Assembly: GCA_964388945.1 (NCBI GenBank)
Contig: CAYMCM010000003.1
Span: 9,635 to 73,634, forward strand
DNA: 64,000 bases
DNA from: Roseburia_D sp964388945
Lineage (GTDB): Bacteria; Bacillota; Clostridia; Lachnospirales; Lachnospiraceae
Direction of reading: 5' to 3'
In this document: one piece after another, positions 1 through 8,304 of the stretch
Layout: each line of letters opens with the position of its first letter
How positions within the stretch are numbered: the first letter of the stretch is position 1
Made by a program: the position numbers and the translations under genes
Notes under the pieces: generated by a model
What the model was told of the DNA's origin: nothing
The model's database searches: none
Seen by the model: only the letters and a program-made list of their open reading frames with translations

Positions 1-13
1 TTGCATTCCCTCT

Positions 14-418
14 TTAACGGTCATTCCAGTGACGGATCAGGCTTAAAATACCGTGATAGATACTGCGCACCAGCGCAAAAATAAAAAACATCACAAAAAA
101 GCCGACCACGCCAAACACAATATCCGCAAAGTCCATATTTCCGGTATTGGTCACCTTCTGACCAATCTCAATTGCAAATGTAATGACAAGTATCACCGTA
201 AACACGTAGATCCATGCAATGACCATCACATGCCCTGTCCGTGCCAGCCACTTAAATAGTGGATATACAATAAAGATCATGAGCATTCCGACCACGCCGA
301 TCACCAGAAAATGAAGCTGTTTATCTGTAAAATTGTATTCATACTGATCATTTAAACCCATAATATAGGTATGTATTTTTGCGATATATTCCACGATCGC
401 ATATAAAAATTCTTTCAA
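14..418 (-). CDS. VanZ-like small membrane protein
   Basis: A polytopic membrane protein of about 134 residues with three or four hydrophobic segments. The C-terminal half has the VanZ-like pattern of a membrane Glu-Ile-Gly-Gln followed by Asp-Phe-Ala-Asp-Ile and a Gly-rich helix. VanZ-family proteins are membrane proteins of poorly known role; some affect glycopeptide resistance. The reading frame extends further upstream, but the best start is a TTG at 418. An AAGGAG motif lies six bases before that TTG, while the longer ATG starts have no ribosome binding site. The gene follows the DUF6056-like gene by about 35 bases and probably shares its transcript. Family assignment is by motif only; the job of this copy is unknown. 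Confidence 0.6.
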   Translation of the reverse strand: MKEFLYAIVEYIAKIHTYIMGLNDQYEYNFTDKQLHFLVIGVVGMLMIFIVYPLFKWLARTGHVMVIAWIYVFTVILVITFAIEIGQKVTNTGNMDFADIVFGVVGFFVMFFIFALVRSIYHGILSLIRHWNDR

Positions 419-452
419 TCTGTTCTCCTTCCTCTCCATGCGGCAGTCATTA

Positions 453-1826
453 CTAAATAGCAGATGCCGCCATAAATCCTCCAAACAGAGAAACCAGCAG
501 AATGCATGCTCCTCCAAGCTCCATCGCCTGCGCAAGCTTCGGATGTTTTACCAGTTCCTCTCTATTATTTTCGATCACTGCTGCGATCGCAACAACGATC
601 ATCATATATAAACATAAAAATGTACGTTCTCCTGAGACAAAGATCGTCGGTGAAAATCCCATGATCACACGAGAAGCCAGTCCGATCGCAAGCAGACAAA
701 AATATACAAAAAATTCTTCCCAGGATTTTGCAATCCATACAATGCAAAGTAAAATACACAAGGTGATAAACGCATACAGAATAAACGGAAGATAGGAATA
801 TCCCCATACATAATTGTAACCATTTATCAGCTCATTTTTGTCCAGGATTCCTGCAAATTGGGGAAACTGTGTTTCAAAAACATTTGGAAAAAAAGTAAGA
901 ACTATCGTCCATGCCACCGGTATGATACTTACCAGACGGGCGGCAGATTCTTTCGTTCGTAAAAACACAAAAACTGCAAGTACAACCGTGAGGATCAAAA
1001 ACAGAAGGTTTCCGGATGACACAAGATGCTTTAAGGTATCAACAAACCCAAGATCCACTTTATCGATCAAATTGTACGTTCCATAATTTTGCATATAGTC
1101 TGCGATTTCATCATGTTTGCGGGCAGCATTGCCGGGACAGGTCATAATAAACAAAAATTCTGCGATACAGATAAACAGAAATGGAAGTAATATTACCCAG
1201 TGGTTTCCCTGTTTTTTCGTCACGATCAAATATAAGATAGTGAGGGCTTCCAGTCCCAGCATCACTGCACACATCTGCTCAGCATTTGCGGCATAAAGAA
1301 GTGCCGGAATATATAACAGATAAAGCCACCATTGTATTTTTTCTCCCCTGAATACCTTTGCTGTTCCTGAAAACACAAATGTACCGAGCGCAAGCGGCCA
1401 GATATAATTTGTTGTCGTAGCGATCCAACCGGCTCCGCCCAGTTCACTTAACGGATAAATCAAAATCAGTCCAACCAAAATCCAGTTTGATCTGTACTTA
1501 TCTTCTGTCTTTCCAAAGATCACAGAAAGTGATACTGCAAAAAGCATCCACATAAACCAATCTAAGATCTTCCAGAGCACCATACTCTTTGCAACATACA
1601 CAAGAACTGCCTCGATCAAAATTCTGGATGTCCATACATGATAGCGGATCGTCAGATAATCTTTTAATGTATATGCATCCAACTGATTCCGGAAAAACCA
1701 CATCGCGTCAGATCCCGGATCTTCACGCATGACACAATGATAAACAAGCTGTATGATCGCCAGAAACCAAAAAGGCCAATACTGCTTTTCCGTCATTTTG
1801 GAAATACAAGTCTTTACTTTTTTCAT
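453..1826 (-). CDS. Polytopic membrane protein, DUF6056/GT-C-like
   Basis: A 457-residue protein with about eleven hydrophobic segments. Near the N terminus a short loop reads Arg-Glu-Asp-Pro-Gly-Ser-Asp. A Trp-Thr-Ser-Arg-Ile loop follows at about 66. This layout is typical of the DUF6056/GtrII-like membrane proteins. These resemble GT-C glycosyltransferases, which use lipid-phosphate sugars on the outer face of the membrane. The substrate cannot be read from sequence. The start codon overlaps the stop of the upstream gene as ATGA, so translation is probably coupled. With its neighbours it may decorate a surface glycan; that role is inferred from family and context. Confidence 0.65.
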   Translation of the reverse strand: MKKVKTCISKMTEKQYWPFWFLAIIQLVYHCVMREDPGSDAMWFFRNQLDAYTLKDYLTIRYHVWTSRILIEAVLVYVAKSMVLWKILDWFMWMLFAVSLSVIFGKTEDKYRSNWILVGLILIYPLSELGGAGWIATTTNYIWPLALGTFVFSGTAKVFRGEKIQWWLYLLYIPALLYAANAEQMCAVMLGLEALTILYLIVTKKQGNHWVILLPFLFICIAEFLFIMTCPGNAARKHDEIADYMQNYGTYNLIDKVDLGFVDTLKHLVSSGNLLFLILTVVLAVFVFLRTKESAARLVSIIPVAWTIVLTFFPNVFETQFPQFAGILDKNELINGYNYVWGYSYLPFILYAFITLCILLCIVWIAKSWEEFFVYFCLLAIGLASRVIMGFSPTIFVSGERTFLCLYMMIVVAIAAVIENNREELVKHPKLAQAMELGGACILLVSLFGGFMAASAI

Positions 1827-2308
1827 TCTTCTTCCTCCTGCTTCTCTGGATCAACCAGCAGTTTTCTGCCATTGCACTCATACAAAAGCATCCATTTTCC
1901 ATCATTCGTCTTTAAATTTCTTTTATAGGACGCAGTCTGAAATCCGCAATAATCATAATTGCATCCATCATTTATCTCCTGCGTAATATCTTCTCTTAGC
2001 ACAGTTTCTGTCGGCAGTTCATAATAAACATCCCTCTTTGCATCATACATCAGCACCTGTATGCACGCTTCGTTTATGTCTTCTCCCGGAATATATGCAT
2101 AGCCCTTGGTTGAAATATAATTATAAAAAGTTCCTACTTCTTCTATTTTGCATACCACTTCTCCCGTATCTATTTCACAGCCGGAAACATCAATCACCTT
2201 CACACGCTGATTCACCAAATACGATAATAGTAAAAAAAGTGCAGCCAACACCAAAAATACTGCTGCTGCCAATGCTGCAACCTTCCTGCTCTCATATTTT
2301 TTGAACAT
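1823..2308 (-). CDS. Small membrane-anchored extracellular protein, unknown family
   Basis: A 161-residue protein with a basic N terminus, one hydrophobic helix at about residues 10-33 and a hydrophilic outer domain that ends in an acidic tail. The outer domain has four cysteines (about positions 44, 53, 119 and 125), which could form disulphides. I do not recognise the family. The ATG at 2308 is chosen over a longer frame because AGGAGG sits just upstream. It is the first gene of a three-gene unit with a clear promoter at 2358-2386 and a four-base overlap with the next gene. Its position before a GT-C-like protein suggests an accessory envelope role, which is a guess. Confidence 0.55.
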   Translation of the reverse strand: MFKKYESRKVAALAAAVFLVLAALFLLLSYLVNQRVKVIDVSGCEIDTGEVVCKIEEVGTFYNYISTKGYAYIPGEDINEACIQVLMYDAKRDVYYELPTETVLREDITQEINDGCNYDYCGFQTASYKRNLKTNDGKWMLLYECNGRKLLVDPEKQEEEE

Positions 2309-2357
2309 CCTTTTCCCTCCTGTTATTTTCCTCTTTATCGCAGAAAACACCGTTATT

Positions 2358-2386
2358 ATAATACCGCTATGTCAGCTCTTTTTCAA
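2358..2386 (-). promoter_or_regulatory. Sigma-A-type promoter for the 2308-14 unit
   Basis: On the minus strand TTGAAA (2381-2386) and TATTAT (2358-2363) are separated by 17 bases, with an overlapping TATAAT a few bases on. It lies about 50 bases before the first start codon of the three-gene membrane unit. Confidence 0.6.
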
Positions 2387-2410
2387 GCTTTTCCATATTC
2401 TGGTTTCGTC

Positions 2411-2445
2411 AAAAAAGCCGTCCGCAGGAAACCACAGACGGCTTT
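2411..2445 (-). terminator. Terminator after the LacI-type gene
   Basis: A nine-base stem (AAAGCCGTC at 2414-2422 pairing with GACGGCTTT at 2437-2445) is followed on the minus strand by a run of six T. It lies eight bases past the regulator's stop codon. Confidence 0.75.
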
Positions 2446-2452
2446 ATATACT

Positions 2453-3490
2453 TTATGATTCTTTTTTTTCTTCTCTTTTTCGCAGATCACGCACCGACTG
2501 TCCGGCAAGCAGTGTTCCGTCAATGGTCACCCGTTCTATGAACGTTGTCTTCGGATTCTCAACCGCTGTGATCAGGCGTCTCGCAGCTTCTTTTCCGATC
2601 TCATCCATATTCTGTGATATAGTCGTGATCCTCGGACGCAATAGCTGTGACATCTGAATCCCATCAAAGCCCGCGATAGAAATATCATCCGGTATCTTTC
2701 TGCCGGATTCGATGATGACATTTCTTCCTCCAATCAGCGAAGTATCATCCGGATAAAGAATACAGGTCGGCGGATCCTTCAGTTCCAGAAGCTCTCTGGT
2801 CTGAACCGCGGTTCCCTTGGTCTCCAGATATGCGGCAGTCCGCACATATTCCTCCGGAATATCAAGTCCGAGTTCCTCGCATACACAGTAAAAGCTTGCC
2901 AGACGATCCTTGGTAACATAAGAAGATGTCTGTCCGTGAATGTAGGCGATCTTCCGGTGTCCTTTTTCGTAAACATAACGGACGAGATCTTCCATCCCCT
3001 TTACATTGTTCGAACACACGGCCGTACAGTTATAATGAATATAATCAATCGTCACCTCCGGCAGATTGCTGTCCATAAGCTCCATCACCTGCGGATCACG
3101 GTAATCTGCGCACACGATCACAACCCCGTCAAAATTACGGTATTTGCAGTGCTCATAATAAGACATCTTTCTCTTTTCAAAAGCTGTATTGAGAAATGTA
3201 ATATCATAGCCCTGTGATTCTGCCTGCGTCTTAAAACCGTTTAAGACACCGGAAAAATATTCATGCTTCAGACCGCTGCCCGCTTCTTCTTCAAACAGTA
3301 CTCCAAGACTGTAGGAACGTTTCGTCTTCAATGCGCGTGCCGCAGAATTGGGGAAATATCCCATCTCTTTCGCCATCTCCCGAATCCGTGTCTTGGTGCC
3401 TTCCCCGATATCCTTCTGATCGTTCAGCGCCTTACTCACTGTGGCGGTGGAAACCCCACATTTTTTTGCAATGTCTTTTAGTGATACCAT
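2453..3490 (-). CDS. LacI/GalR-family transcriptional regulator
   Basis: A 345-residue regulator of normal LacI length. The N terminus is a classical helix-turn-helix, with Ser-Leu-Lys-Asp-Ile-Ala and Val-Ser-Thr-Ala-Thr-Val-Ser-Lys-Ala-Leu-Asn. A hinge follows (Pro-Asn-Ser-Ala-Ala-Arg-Ala-Leu). The rest is a periplasmic-binding-like effector domain ending near the usual Thr-Thr-Ile-Ser-Gln-Asn and Gly-Thr-Leu-Leu-Ala-Gly-Gln-Ser blocks. The start is taken at 3490, where AGAGGT lies seven bases upstream. It is transcribed away from cellobiose phosphorylase. Both promoters carry the same 14-base operator-like sequence, so it most likely represses that gene and itself in response to a beta-glucoside. 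The ligand is inferred. Confidence 0.9.
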   Translation of the reverse strand: MVSLKDIAKKCGVSTATVSKALNDQKDIGEGTKTRIREMAKEMGYFPNSAARALKTKRSYSLGVLFEEEAGSGLKHEYFSGVLNGFKTQAESQGYDITFLNTAFEKRKMSYYEHCKYRNFDGVVIVCADYRDPQVMELMDSNLPEVTIDYIHYNCTAVCSNNVKGMEDLVRYVYEKGHRKIAYIHGQTSSYVTKDRLASFYCVCEELGLDIPEEYVRTAAYLETKGTAVQTRELLELKDPPTCILYPDDTSLIGGRNVIIESGRKIPDDISIAGFDGIQMSQLLRPRITTISQNMDEIGKEAARRLITAVENPKTTFIERVTIDGTLLAGQSVRDLRKREEKKES

Positions 3491-3526
3491 TTTTTCTACC
3501 TCTTGTATACAACTCATCACCGGTCT

Positions 3527-3540
3527 CTTAATCGTTTTCG
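3527..3540. promoter_or_regulatory. Operator-like site 1 (CTTAATCGTTTTCG)
   Basis: The site sits just downstream of the predicted minus-strand -10 box, so a bound repressor would cover the regulator gene's start of transcription. The same 14 bases recur exactly at 3741. LacI-family operators often have a central CG and A/T-rich arms. Confidence 0.6.
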
Positions 3541-3547
3541 CTCTTTT

Positions 3548-3576
3548 AGCATACCTCTTCTAGGTCAATAATGCAA
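3548..3576 (-). promoter_or_regulatory. Promoter of the LacI-type gene
   Basis: TTGCAT (3571-3576) and TATGCT (3548-3553) on the minus strand are 17 bases apart. Confidence 0.5.
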
Positions 3577-3686
3577 TGGTTTTTAGATATTTCCATGATT
3601 TTTCGAAAATTTGTTTCGTTTTTTCTATTTTGGCTCTTTCCACAAAAGTTTCTGCTTTTTTTGTGTATTCTGCTAATTTTCCTGTT

Positions 3687-3715
3687 TTGAATTGCTTTTT
3701 TGCTTTTTCTACTAT
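3687..3715 (+). promoter_or_regulatory. Promoter of cellobiose phosphorylase
   Basis: TTGAAT (3687-3692) and TACTAT (3710-3715) are 17 bases apart, with an overlapping TATACT. The operator copy at 3741 lies about 20-25 bases after the expected start of transcription. Confidence 0.45.
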
Positions 3716-3740
3716 ATACTTGGTATCAAGAACAATATTG

Positions 3741-3757
3741 CTTAATCGTTTTCGTTA
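3741..3757. promoter_or_regulatory. Operator-like site 2 with TTAA arms
   Basis: An exact second copy of CTTAATCGTTTTCG, extended by TTAA so that TTAA half-sites flank the core. Its place downstream of the plus-strand promoter fits repression by blocking RNA polymerase. Confidence 0.6.
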
Positions 3758-3800
3758 ATATGCGTTTAAGATTTTATTAATATCAGGAGGATTATAAATC

Positions 3801-6236
3801 ATGAAATTCGGACATTTTGATGACCAAAACAGGGAATATGTCATTACTTCACCGCGTACACCGCTGCCGTGGATCAACTATCTCGGCTGTGAAGATTTCT
3901 TTTCCCTGAAATCAAATACCTGCGGAGGATACAGCTTCTACAAAGACGCAAAGCTCCTTCGCCTGACCAGATACCGTTACAACAACGTACCGCTTGACAG
4001 CAACGGTCTTTACTACTTTATCAAAGATGGGGATACCGTATGGAATCCGGGCTGGATGCCGACCAAGACTGAGCTTGACAATTACAAATGTCGTCATGGT
4101 CTCGGCTACTCCGTTTTTGAAGGAAAAAAGAACGGTATTTCCGCCGTTCTCACCGATTTTGTCCCGATGGGAACAGCCTGTGAAGTAAACAAGCTGACGC
4201 TGACCAACGAGTCCGACACCAAAAAAGAATTCACTCTTTTTTCCTATGTAGAATTCTGCTTATGGAACGCCATGGATGACATGACCAATTTCCAACGTAA
4301 TTTCAGCACCGGAGAGGTTGAGATCCACGGCTCTGCGATCTATCACAAGACCGAATACCGTGAACGCCGCAACCACTACGCAATCTTTTCCGTCAATGCG
4401 GATATCGACGGGTTTGACACCGACCGCGACTCCTTCCTCGGCGCATACGGGGAAAACCGCGCTCCAGAGGTTGTCATGACCGGGAAAGCGAAAAACTCCA
4501 TTGCAAGCGGATGGGCTCCGGTTGGTTCCCACCAGATCAACATCTCCTTAGATCCGGGAGAAAGCAGAAATCTCGTTTTTGTACTCGGCTATGTAGAGAA
4601 CGAAAAGGATGAAAAATGGGAAGGCTTAAACAAAGTAAACCGCAAACCTGCCGAAGCCATGCTTGCAAAATTCGACACGACCGAGAAGGCAGATCAGGCA
4701 CTTTTGGACTTAAAGGCTTACTGGAACGGACTTCTCTCCCACTTTACCGTTTCTTCTTCTGAAGAAAAGTTAGACCGTATGGTCAATATCTGGCATCAGT
4801 ATCAGTGTATGGTCACGTTCAATATGTCACGGTCAGCTTCCTACTTTGAATCCGGTATCGGCAGAGGCATGGGCTTCCGCGATTCCTGTCAGGATCTGCT
4901 CGGCTTTGTCCACCTCATCCCGGATCGCGCAAGACAGCGTATTTTAGATATTGCTTCTACTCAGTTTGAGGACGGCAGCGCATATCACCAGTATCAGCCG
5001 CTGACCAAAAAAGGCAATGCTGACATCGGAAGCGGTTTCAACGATGACCCGCTGTGGCTCATCGCCGGAACTGCCGCCTACATCAAGGAAACCGGCGACT
5101 ACTCGATCTTAGATGAGATCACACCGTATGACAATGATGACTCAAAGGCTACGGACTTTATGGAACATTTAAGACGTTCTTTCAACTACACCGTAAACCA
5201 TCTGGGCCCACACGGACTGCCGCTGATCGGACGCGCGGACTGGAATGACTGTCTGAACTTAAACTGTTTCTCCGAAGAACCGGGTGAATCCTTCCAAACC
5301 TTCGGGCCTTCCGAAGGGCCAAACGCTGAATCTGTTTTTATTGCCGGAATGTTCGTAAAATACGGAAAAGATTATGCTGCAATCTGCCGCCACAGAGGAC
5401 TCGATGCAGAGGCAGCGGAAGCCGAAAAACAGATTGAAAAGATGGAACAGACCGTTCTTACTGCCGGATGGGACGGCGATTGGTATCTGCGTGCTTACGA
5501 TCATTACAAACACAAGATCGGTTCCAAAGAATGCGAAGAAGGCAAGATCTTTATTGAACCACAAGGCTTTTGTGTCATCGCCGAAATCGGTTTAAAGGAC
5601 GGCTACTGCTTAAAGGCAATGGAATCCGTAGAAAAGCATCTGGATACCAAATACGGCATTGTATTGTTACAGCCTTGCTATACCAAATATCATGTGGAAC
5701 TGGGTGAGATCACTTCCTACCCGGGCGGTTACAAAGAAAATGCCGGTATCTTCTGCCACAACAATCCCTGGATCTCTATCGCAGAGACCGTAGTCGGACG
5801 CGGAAACCGCGCATGGCAGGTATATACAAGAACCTGTCCTGCCTACATTGAAGACATCAGTGAGATCCACCGCACCGAGCCATATGTATACTCTCAGATG
5901 ATTGCCGGAAAAGACGCACCAAACTTCGGTGAGGCAAAGAATAGCTGGCTCACCGGAACCGCCGCATGGACTTTCCTCGATGTTTCCCAGTACATCCTCG
6001 GCATCCGTCCGGATTATGACGGACTGGTCGTTGATCCATGTATCCCGGCATCCTTAGACGGATTTACGGCAAAACGTGATTTCCGCGGTGTGACCTATCA
6101 TATCACCGTGAAAAACCCGAACGGCGCAGAGAAAGGCGTTGCTTCCATGATGGTAGATGGTACTCCGGTAAACGGAAATATGATTCCGTTTGACGGCTCC
6201 AAAAAAGACGTTTATGTTGAAGTGGTAATGGGTTAA
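3801..6236 (+). CDS. cbpA: Cellobiose phosphorylase (GH94)
   Basis: An 811-residue cytoplasmic enzyme that splits cellobiose with phosphate into glucose 1-phosphate and glucose. The length and the opening Lys-Phe-Gly-His-Phe-Asp-Asp with Thr-Pro-Leu-Pro-Trp-Ile-Asn-Tyr-Leu-Gly match the cellobiose branch of family GH94. An N-terminal beta-sandwich is followed by an (alpha/alpha)6 barrel. The Arg-Ala-Asp-Trp-Asn-Asp motif carries the likely proton donor, Asp about 483, and is followed by Cys-Leu-Asn-Leu. The conserved Phe-Arg-Asp-Ser-Cys-Gln-Asp block is present. AGGAGG lies just before the ATG. It stands alone between its operator region and a terminator, with no sugar transporter beside it. 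Its glucose 1-phosphate could feed the nucleotide-sugar genes further on, which is inference. Confidence 0.93.
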   Translation: MKFGHFDDQNREYVITSPRTPLPWINYLGCEDFFSLKSNTCGGYSFYKDAKLLRLTRYRYNNVPLDSNGLYYFIKDGDTVWNPGWMPTKTELDNYKCRHGLGYSVFEGKKNGISAVLTDFVPMGTACEVNKLTLTNESDTKKEFTLFSYVEFCLWNAMDDMTNFQRNFSTGEVEIHGSAIYHKTEYRERRNHYAIFSVNADIDGFDTDRDSFLGAYGENRAPEVVMTGKAKNSIASGWAPVGSHQINISLDPGESRNLVFVLGYVENEKDEKWEGLNKVNRKPAEAMLAKFDTTEKADQALLDLKAYWNGLLSHFTVSSSEEKLDRMVNIWHQYQCMVTFNMSRSASYFESGIGRGMGFRDSCQDLLGFVHLIPDRARQRILDIASTQFEDGSAYHQYQPLTKKGNADIGSGFNDDPLWLIAGTAAYIKETGDYSILDEITPYDNDDSKATDFMEHLRRSFNYTVNHLGPHGLPLIGRADWNDCLNLNCFSEEPGESFQTFGPSEGPNAESVFIAGMFVKYGKDYAAICRHRGLDAEAAEAEKQIEKMEQTVLTAGWDGDWYLRAYDHYKHKIGSKECEEGKIFIEPQGFCVIAEIGLKDGYCLKAMESVEKHLDTKYGIVLLQPCYTKYHVELGEITSYPGGYKENAGIFCHNNPWISIAETVVGRGNRAWQVYTRTCPAYIEDISEIHRTEPYVYSQMIAGKDAPNFGEAKNSWLTGTAAWTFLDVSQYILGIRPDYDGLVVDPCIPASLDGFTAKRDFRGVTYHITVKNPNGAEKGVASMMVDGTPVNGNMIPFDGSKKDVYVEVVMG

Positions 6237-6269
6237 TTCCGTATAAAAAGGTGCGCCTAGCGGTGCACC

Positions 6270-6306
6270 TAAAAAAACCTGCTCCGAATCCGGAACAGGT
6301 TTTTTA
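6270..6306. terminator. Bidirectional terminator between cellobiose phosphorylase and a GT2 gene
   Basis: AACCTG (6276-6281) pairs with CAGGTT (6296-6301), and the stem extends into TCCG/CGGA with one mismatch. A T run follows on the plus strand and an A run precedes, so it can serve both convergent genes. A second weaker hairpin (GGTGC/GCACC) lies at about 6250-6269. Confidence 0.75.
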
Positions 6307-6331
6307 TTATTCTATTTTTATGCCATCCTTC

Positions 6332-7252
6332 TTAGAGCATCCGATTGATCAGATACAATCCCTTTACAACCATGTTGTCAAGGTGCTTCTGACGATAGAT
6401 CTTTTTATTGAAGATCAGACTGATCCTTGCCCCAAAACTGGTCTTTGATGCCAAAAGAAGCTGTACCAGCTCGTCCTTCTCTTTATTGCCATGATATTCT
6501 TCAGCAAAATTCGCTATCTGCTTTCCAAGCATCCCTCTGGTCTTCTTTAAGAATTTCCACTTGTTTTTTATCATAACAAGCGTACTCCGACTGGAACCAA
6601 GCTGATTATCTCCATGCTGGCGGTACAAAATGTATGCACCTTTATCAAAAATGACTGTTCCGAGGTAGGAAGCCACCAGATAACACCACCAGTCATGCCA
6701 GATCGCATTTTTCGGCAAATGTCCTTTTACTTCATCGATCAGTGCACGGTTCATCACTGCGGTACATCCGGTACACATACTTTCAATCAATGCGTTGCCA
6801 AAGCCCGGAACCGCATCCGGAATCTCGCCCTCCGGCAACCGATTCAGATCCTGATCCACCAAGATCTGGTTACTGCAGTAAAGTGCCGGCTCTTCTAACT
6901 CTTCCAGATGTTCCACCGCCACCTCGATCTTATTCTCCAGCCAATAATCATCCTGATCGGAAAATGCAACATAGTCCGCATCACATTTCTGGATCAATTC
7001 CAGAAAGCTTCTCGTAAGCCCTTCATTTTTTCCCGGAAACACGTATAAATTATCATGCTTTTTCTGATATTCCTTTAAGATGTCAAGTGTCGCATCCTTG
7101 GAACCGTCATCCCGTACCAACACCTCAATGTTTGTCCAGGTCTGACGGAAAATACTGTCTAACTGTTCTGCAAGATACCGTTCTCCATTATACGTGGACA
7201 TGAGTATCTGCACTTTTTTATCACTTTGCATATGGCATGATTGCCCTTTCAT
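6332..7252 (-). CDS. GT2 family glycosyltransferase, rhamnosyltransferase-like
   Basis: A 306-residue cytoplasmic GT-A enzyme. The fold signature is Gln-Ile-Leu-Met-Ser-Thr-Tyr-Asn-Gly near the N terminus, then Val-Arg-Asp-Asp-Gly-Ser and Ser-Asp-Gln-Asp-Asp-Tyr-Trp. The latter is the metal-binding DxD region. This set resembles the rhamnosyltransferase-like GT2 group. The acceptor is unknown. The ATG at 7252 lies two bases after the carbamate kinase stop. An internal ATG at 7231 has AAAGGG about eleven bases upstream and may be the true start. It is probably co-transcribed with carbamate kinase. That pairing has no obvious metabolic sense and may be accidental. Confidence 0.8.
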   Translation of the reverse strand: MKGQSCHMQSDKKVQILMSTYNGERYLAEQLDSIFRQTWTNIEVLVRDDGSKDATLDILKEYQKKHDNLYVFPGKNEGLTRSFLELIQKCDADYVAFSDQDDYWLENKIEVAVEHLEELEEPALYCSNQILVDQDLNRLPEGEIPDAVPGFGNALIESMCTGCTAVMNRALIDEVKGHLPKNAIWHDWWCYLVASYLGTVIFDKGAYILYRQHGDNQLGSSRSTLVMIKNKWKFLKKTRGMLGKQIANFAEEYHGNKEKDELVQLLLASKTSFGARISLIFNKKIYRQKHLDNMVVKGLYLINRML

Positions 7253-7254
7253 TT

Positions 7255-8187
7255 CTATTTATGGATCAGAGTACCGTTTGTCGCATCCATTCCGCTATGC
7301 GTTTCATCCAGCTTTGTAATAAACACTTTGCGGATTGCCGAATTACCAATGAAATCAATGGCAGCTTCAATCTTCGGAAGCATCGTGCCTTCCTCAAACT
7401 GTCCCTCTTTCATATAACGCTTTGCCTCTTCTACTGACATGGAATCCAGTGGTTTTTCTGACGGTGTGCCATAATTTAAGCATACCTTCTGCACTCCGGT
7501 CAGAATGACCAGAGTATCTGCATCCACAAGATCTGCAAGTTTTCCTGCCGCAAGATCCTTTTCAATGACCGCACTGGCTCCCTGTAAATTATTGTCCTGC
7601 ATAAGAACCGGGATTCCGCCGCCGCCGCATGCAATGACTACCTGATCGGCATCACTCAGTGCACGAACCGCATCGATCTCGACAATATCGATCGGCTTCG
7701 GTGCCGCAACAATCCTGCGATAACCGTTTTCTGTCTTTGCAACATGGTTGCCTTTCTTCTCTTCGGCTTCTGCTTCTTCCTCGGTCATAACTCGTCCGAT
7801 CACCTTAGTCGGATGATAAAATGCCTCATCATAAGGATCCACACATACCTGTGTCAAAACCGTAGCAACTGATTTGTAGATTCCACGGTTCAAAAGCTCG
7901 GTACGGATCGCATTCTGCAGATCGTATCCGATATATCCCTGACTCATCGCAGAGCAGACACTCATCGGAGTCGCCGTGTACTCCGGATAGAGACGGCAGA
8001 ATTCGGACATCGCTGTGTGGATCATCCCAACCTGCGGCCCGTTACTGTGTGAAACAATGATCTGATAATCGTCTTTTATAAAATCAGCGACTGCCTTCGC
8101 TGTCTTCTTTGTTGCTTTTTTCTGTTCCGGAAGCGTAGTTCCCAGTGCATCGTGTCCCAATGCGATCACAATCTTCTTTTTTTTCAT
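7255..8187 (-). CDS. arcC: Carbamate kinase, divergent clade
   Basis: A 310-residue protein of the amino-acid kinase family, expected to transfer phosphate between carbamoyl phosphate and ADP. Family blocks present include Asn-Gly-Pro-Gln-Val-Gly, Met-Ser-Gln-Gly-Tyr-Ile-Gly, Thr-Gln-Val-Cys-Val-Asp, Ala-Cys-Gly-Gly-Gly-Gly-Ile-Pro and Lys-Ile-Glu-Ala-Ala. The N-terminal phosphate loop is usually Gly-Gly-Asn-Ala-Leu; here it reads Gly-His-Asp-Ala-Leu (residues 11-15). The His-Gly-Asn-Gly motif is His-Ser-Asn-Gly. No arginine deiminase or ornithine carbamoyltransferase gene is nearby, so it is not part of an arc operon here. The ATG at 8187 is preferred over the TTG just before it; GGGAGG lies nine bases upstream. 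Confidence 0.85.
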   Translation of the reverse strand: MKKKKIVIALGHDALGTTLPEQKKATKKTAKAVADFIKDDYQIIVSHSNGPQVGMIHTAMSEFCRLYPEYTATPMSVCSAMSQGYIGYDLQNAIRTELLNRGIYKSVATVLTQVCVDPYDEAFYHPTKVIGRVMTEEEAEAEEKKGNHVAKTENGYRRIVAAPKPIDIVEIDAVRALSDADQVVIACGGGGIPVLMQDNNLQGASAVIEKDLAAGKLADLVDADTLVILTGVQKVCLNYGTPSEKPLDSMSVEEAKRYMKEGQFEEGTMLPKIEAAIDFIGNSAIRKVFITKLDETHSGMDATNGTLIHK

Positions 8188-8217
8188 CAAAGTCGACCTC
8201 CCACAAAATATATCTCT

Positions 8218-8246
8218 ATGTTAGCACATTTTCAGATTCTTCACAA
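8218..8246 (-). promoter_or_regulatory. Promoter of the carbamate kinase unit
   Basis: TTGTGA (8241-8246) and TAACAT (8218-8223) on the minus strand are 17 bases apart, about 30 bases before the start codon. Confidence 0.5.
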
Positions 8247-8258
8247 CCTCTAAACAAC

Positions 8259-8284
8259 AAAAAGACCGGAGAAAGTCTCCGGCC
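8259..8284 (-). terminator. Terminator after htrA
   Basis: A nine-base GC-rich stem (GGCCGGAGA with TCTCCGGTC, 8264-8284) is followed on the minus strand by five T. Confidence 0.8.
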
Positions 8285-8304
8285 TTCTGCCCTGTTGTTC
8301 TTAC

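Larger units (their letters stand above)
3491..3800. promoter_or_regulatory. Divergent control region between regulator and cellobiose phosphorylase
   Basis: This 310-base AT-rich stretch holds no gene. It contains two outward promoters (3548-3576 minus, 3687-3715 plus), two copies of CTTAATCGTTTTCG, a T-rich stretch between them, and AGGAGG at 3785-3790 before the plus-strand gene. Confidence 0.7.
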
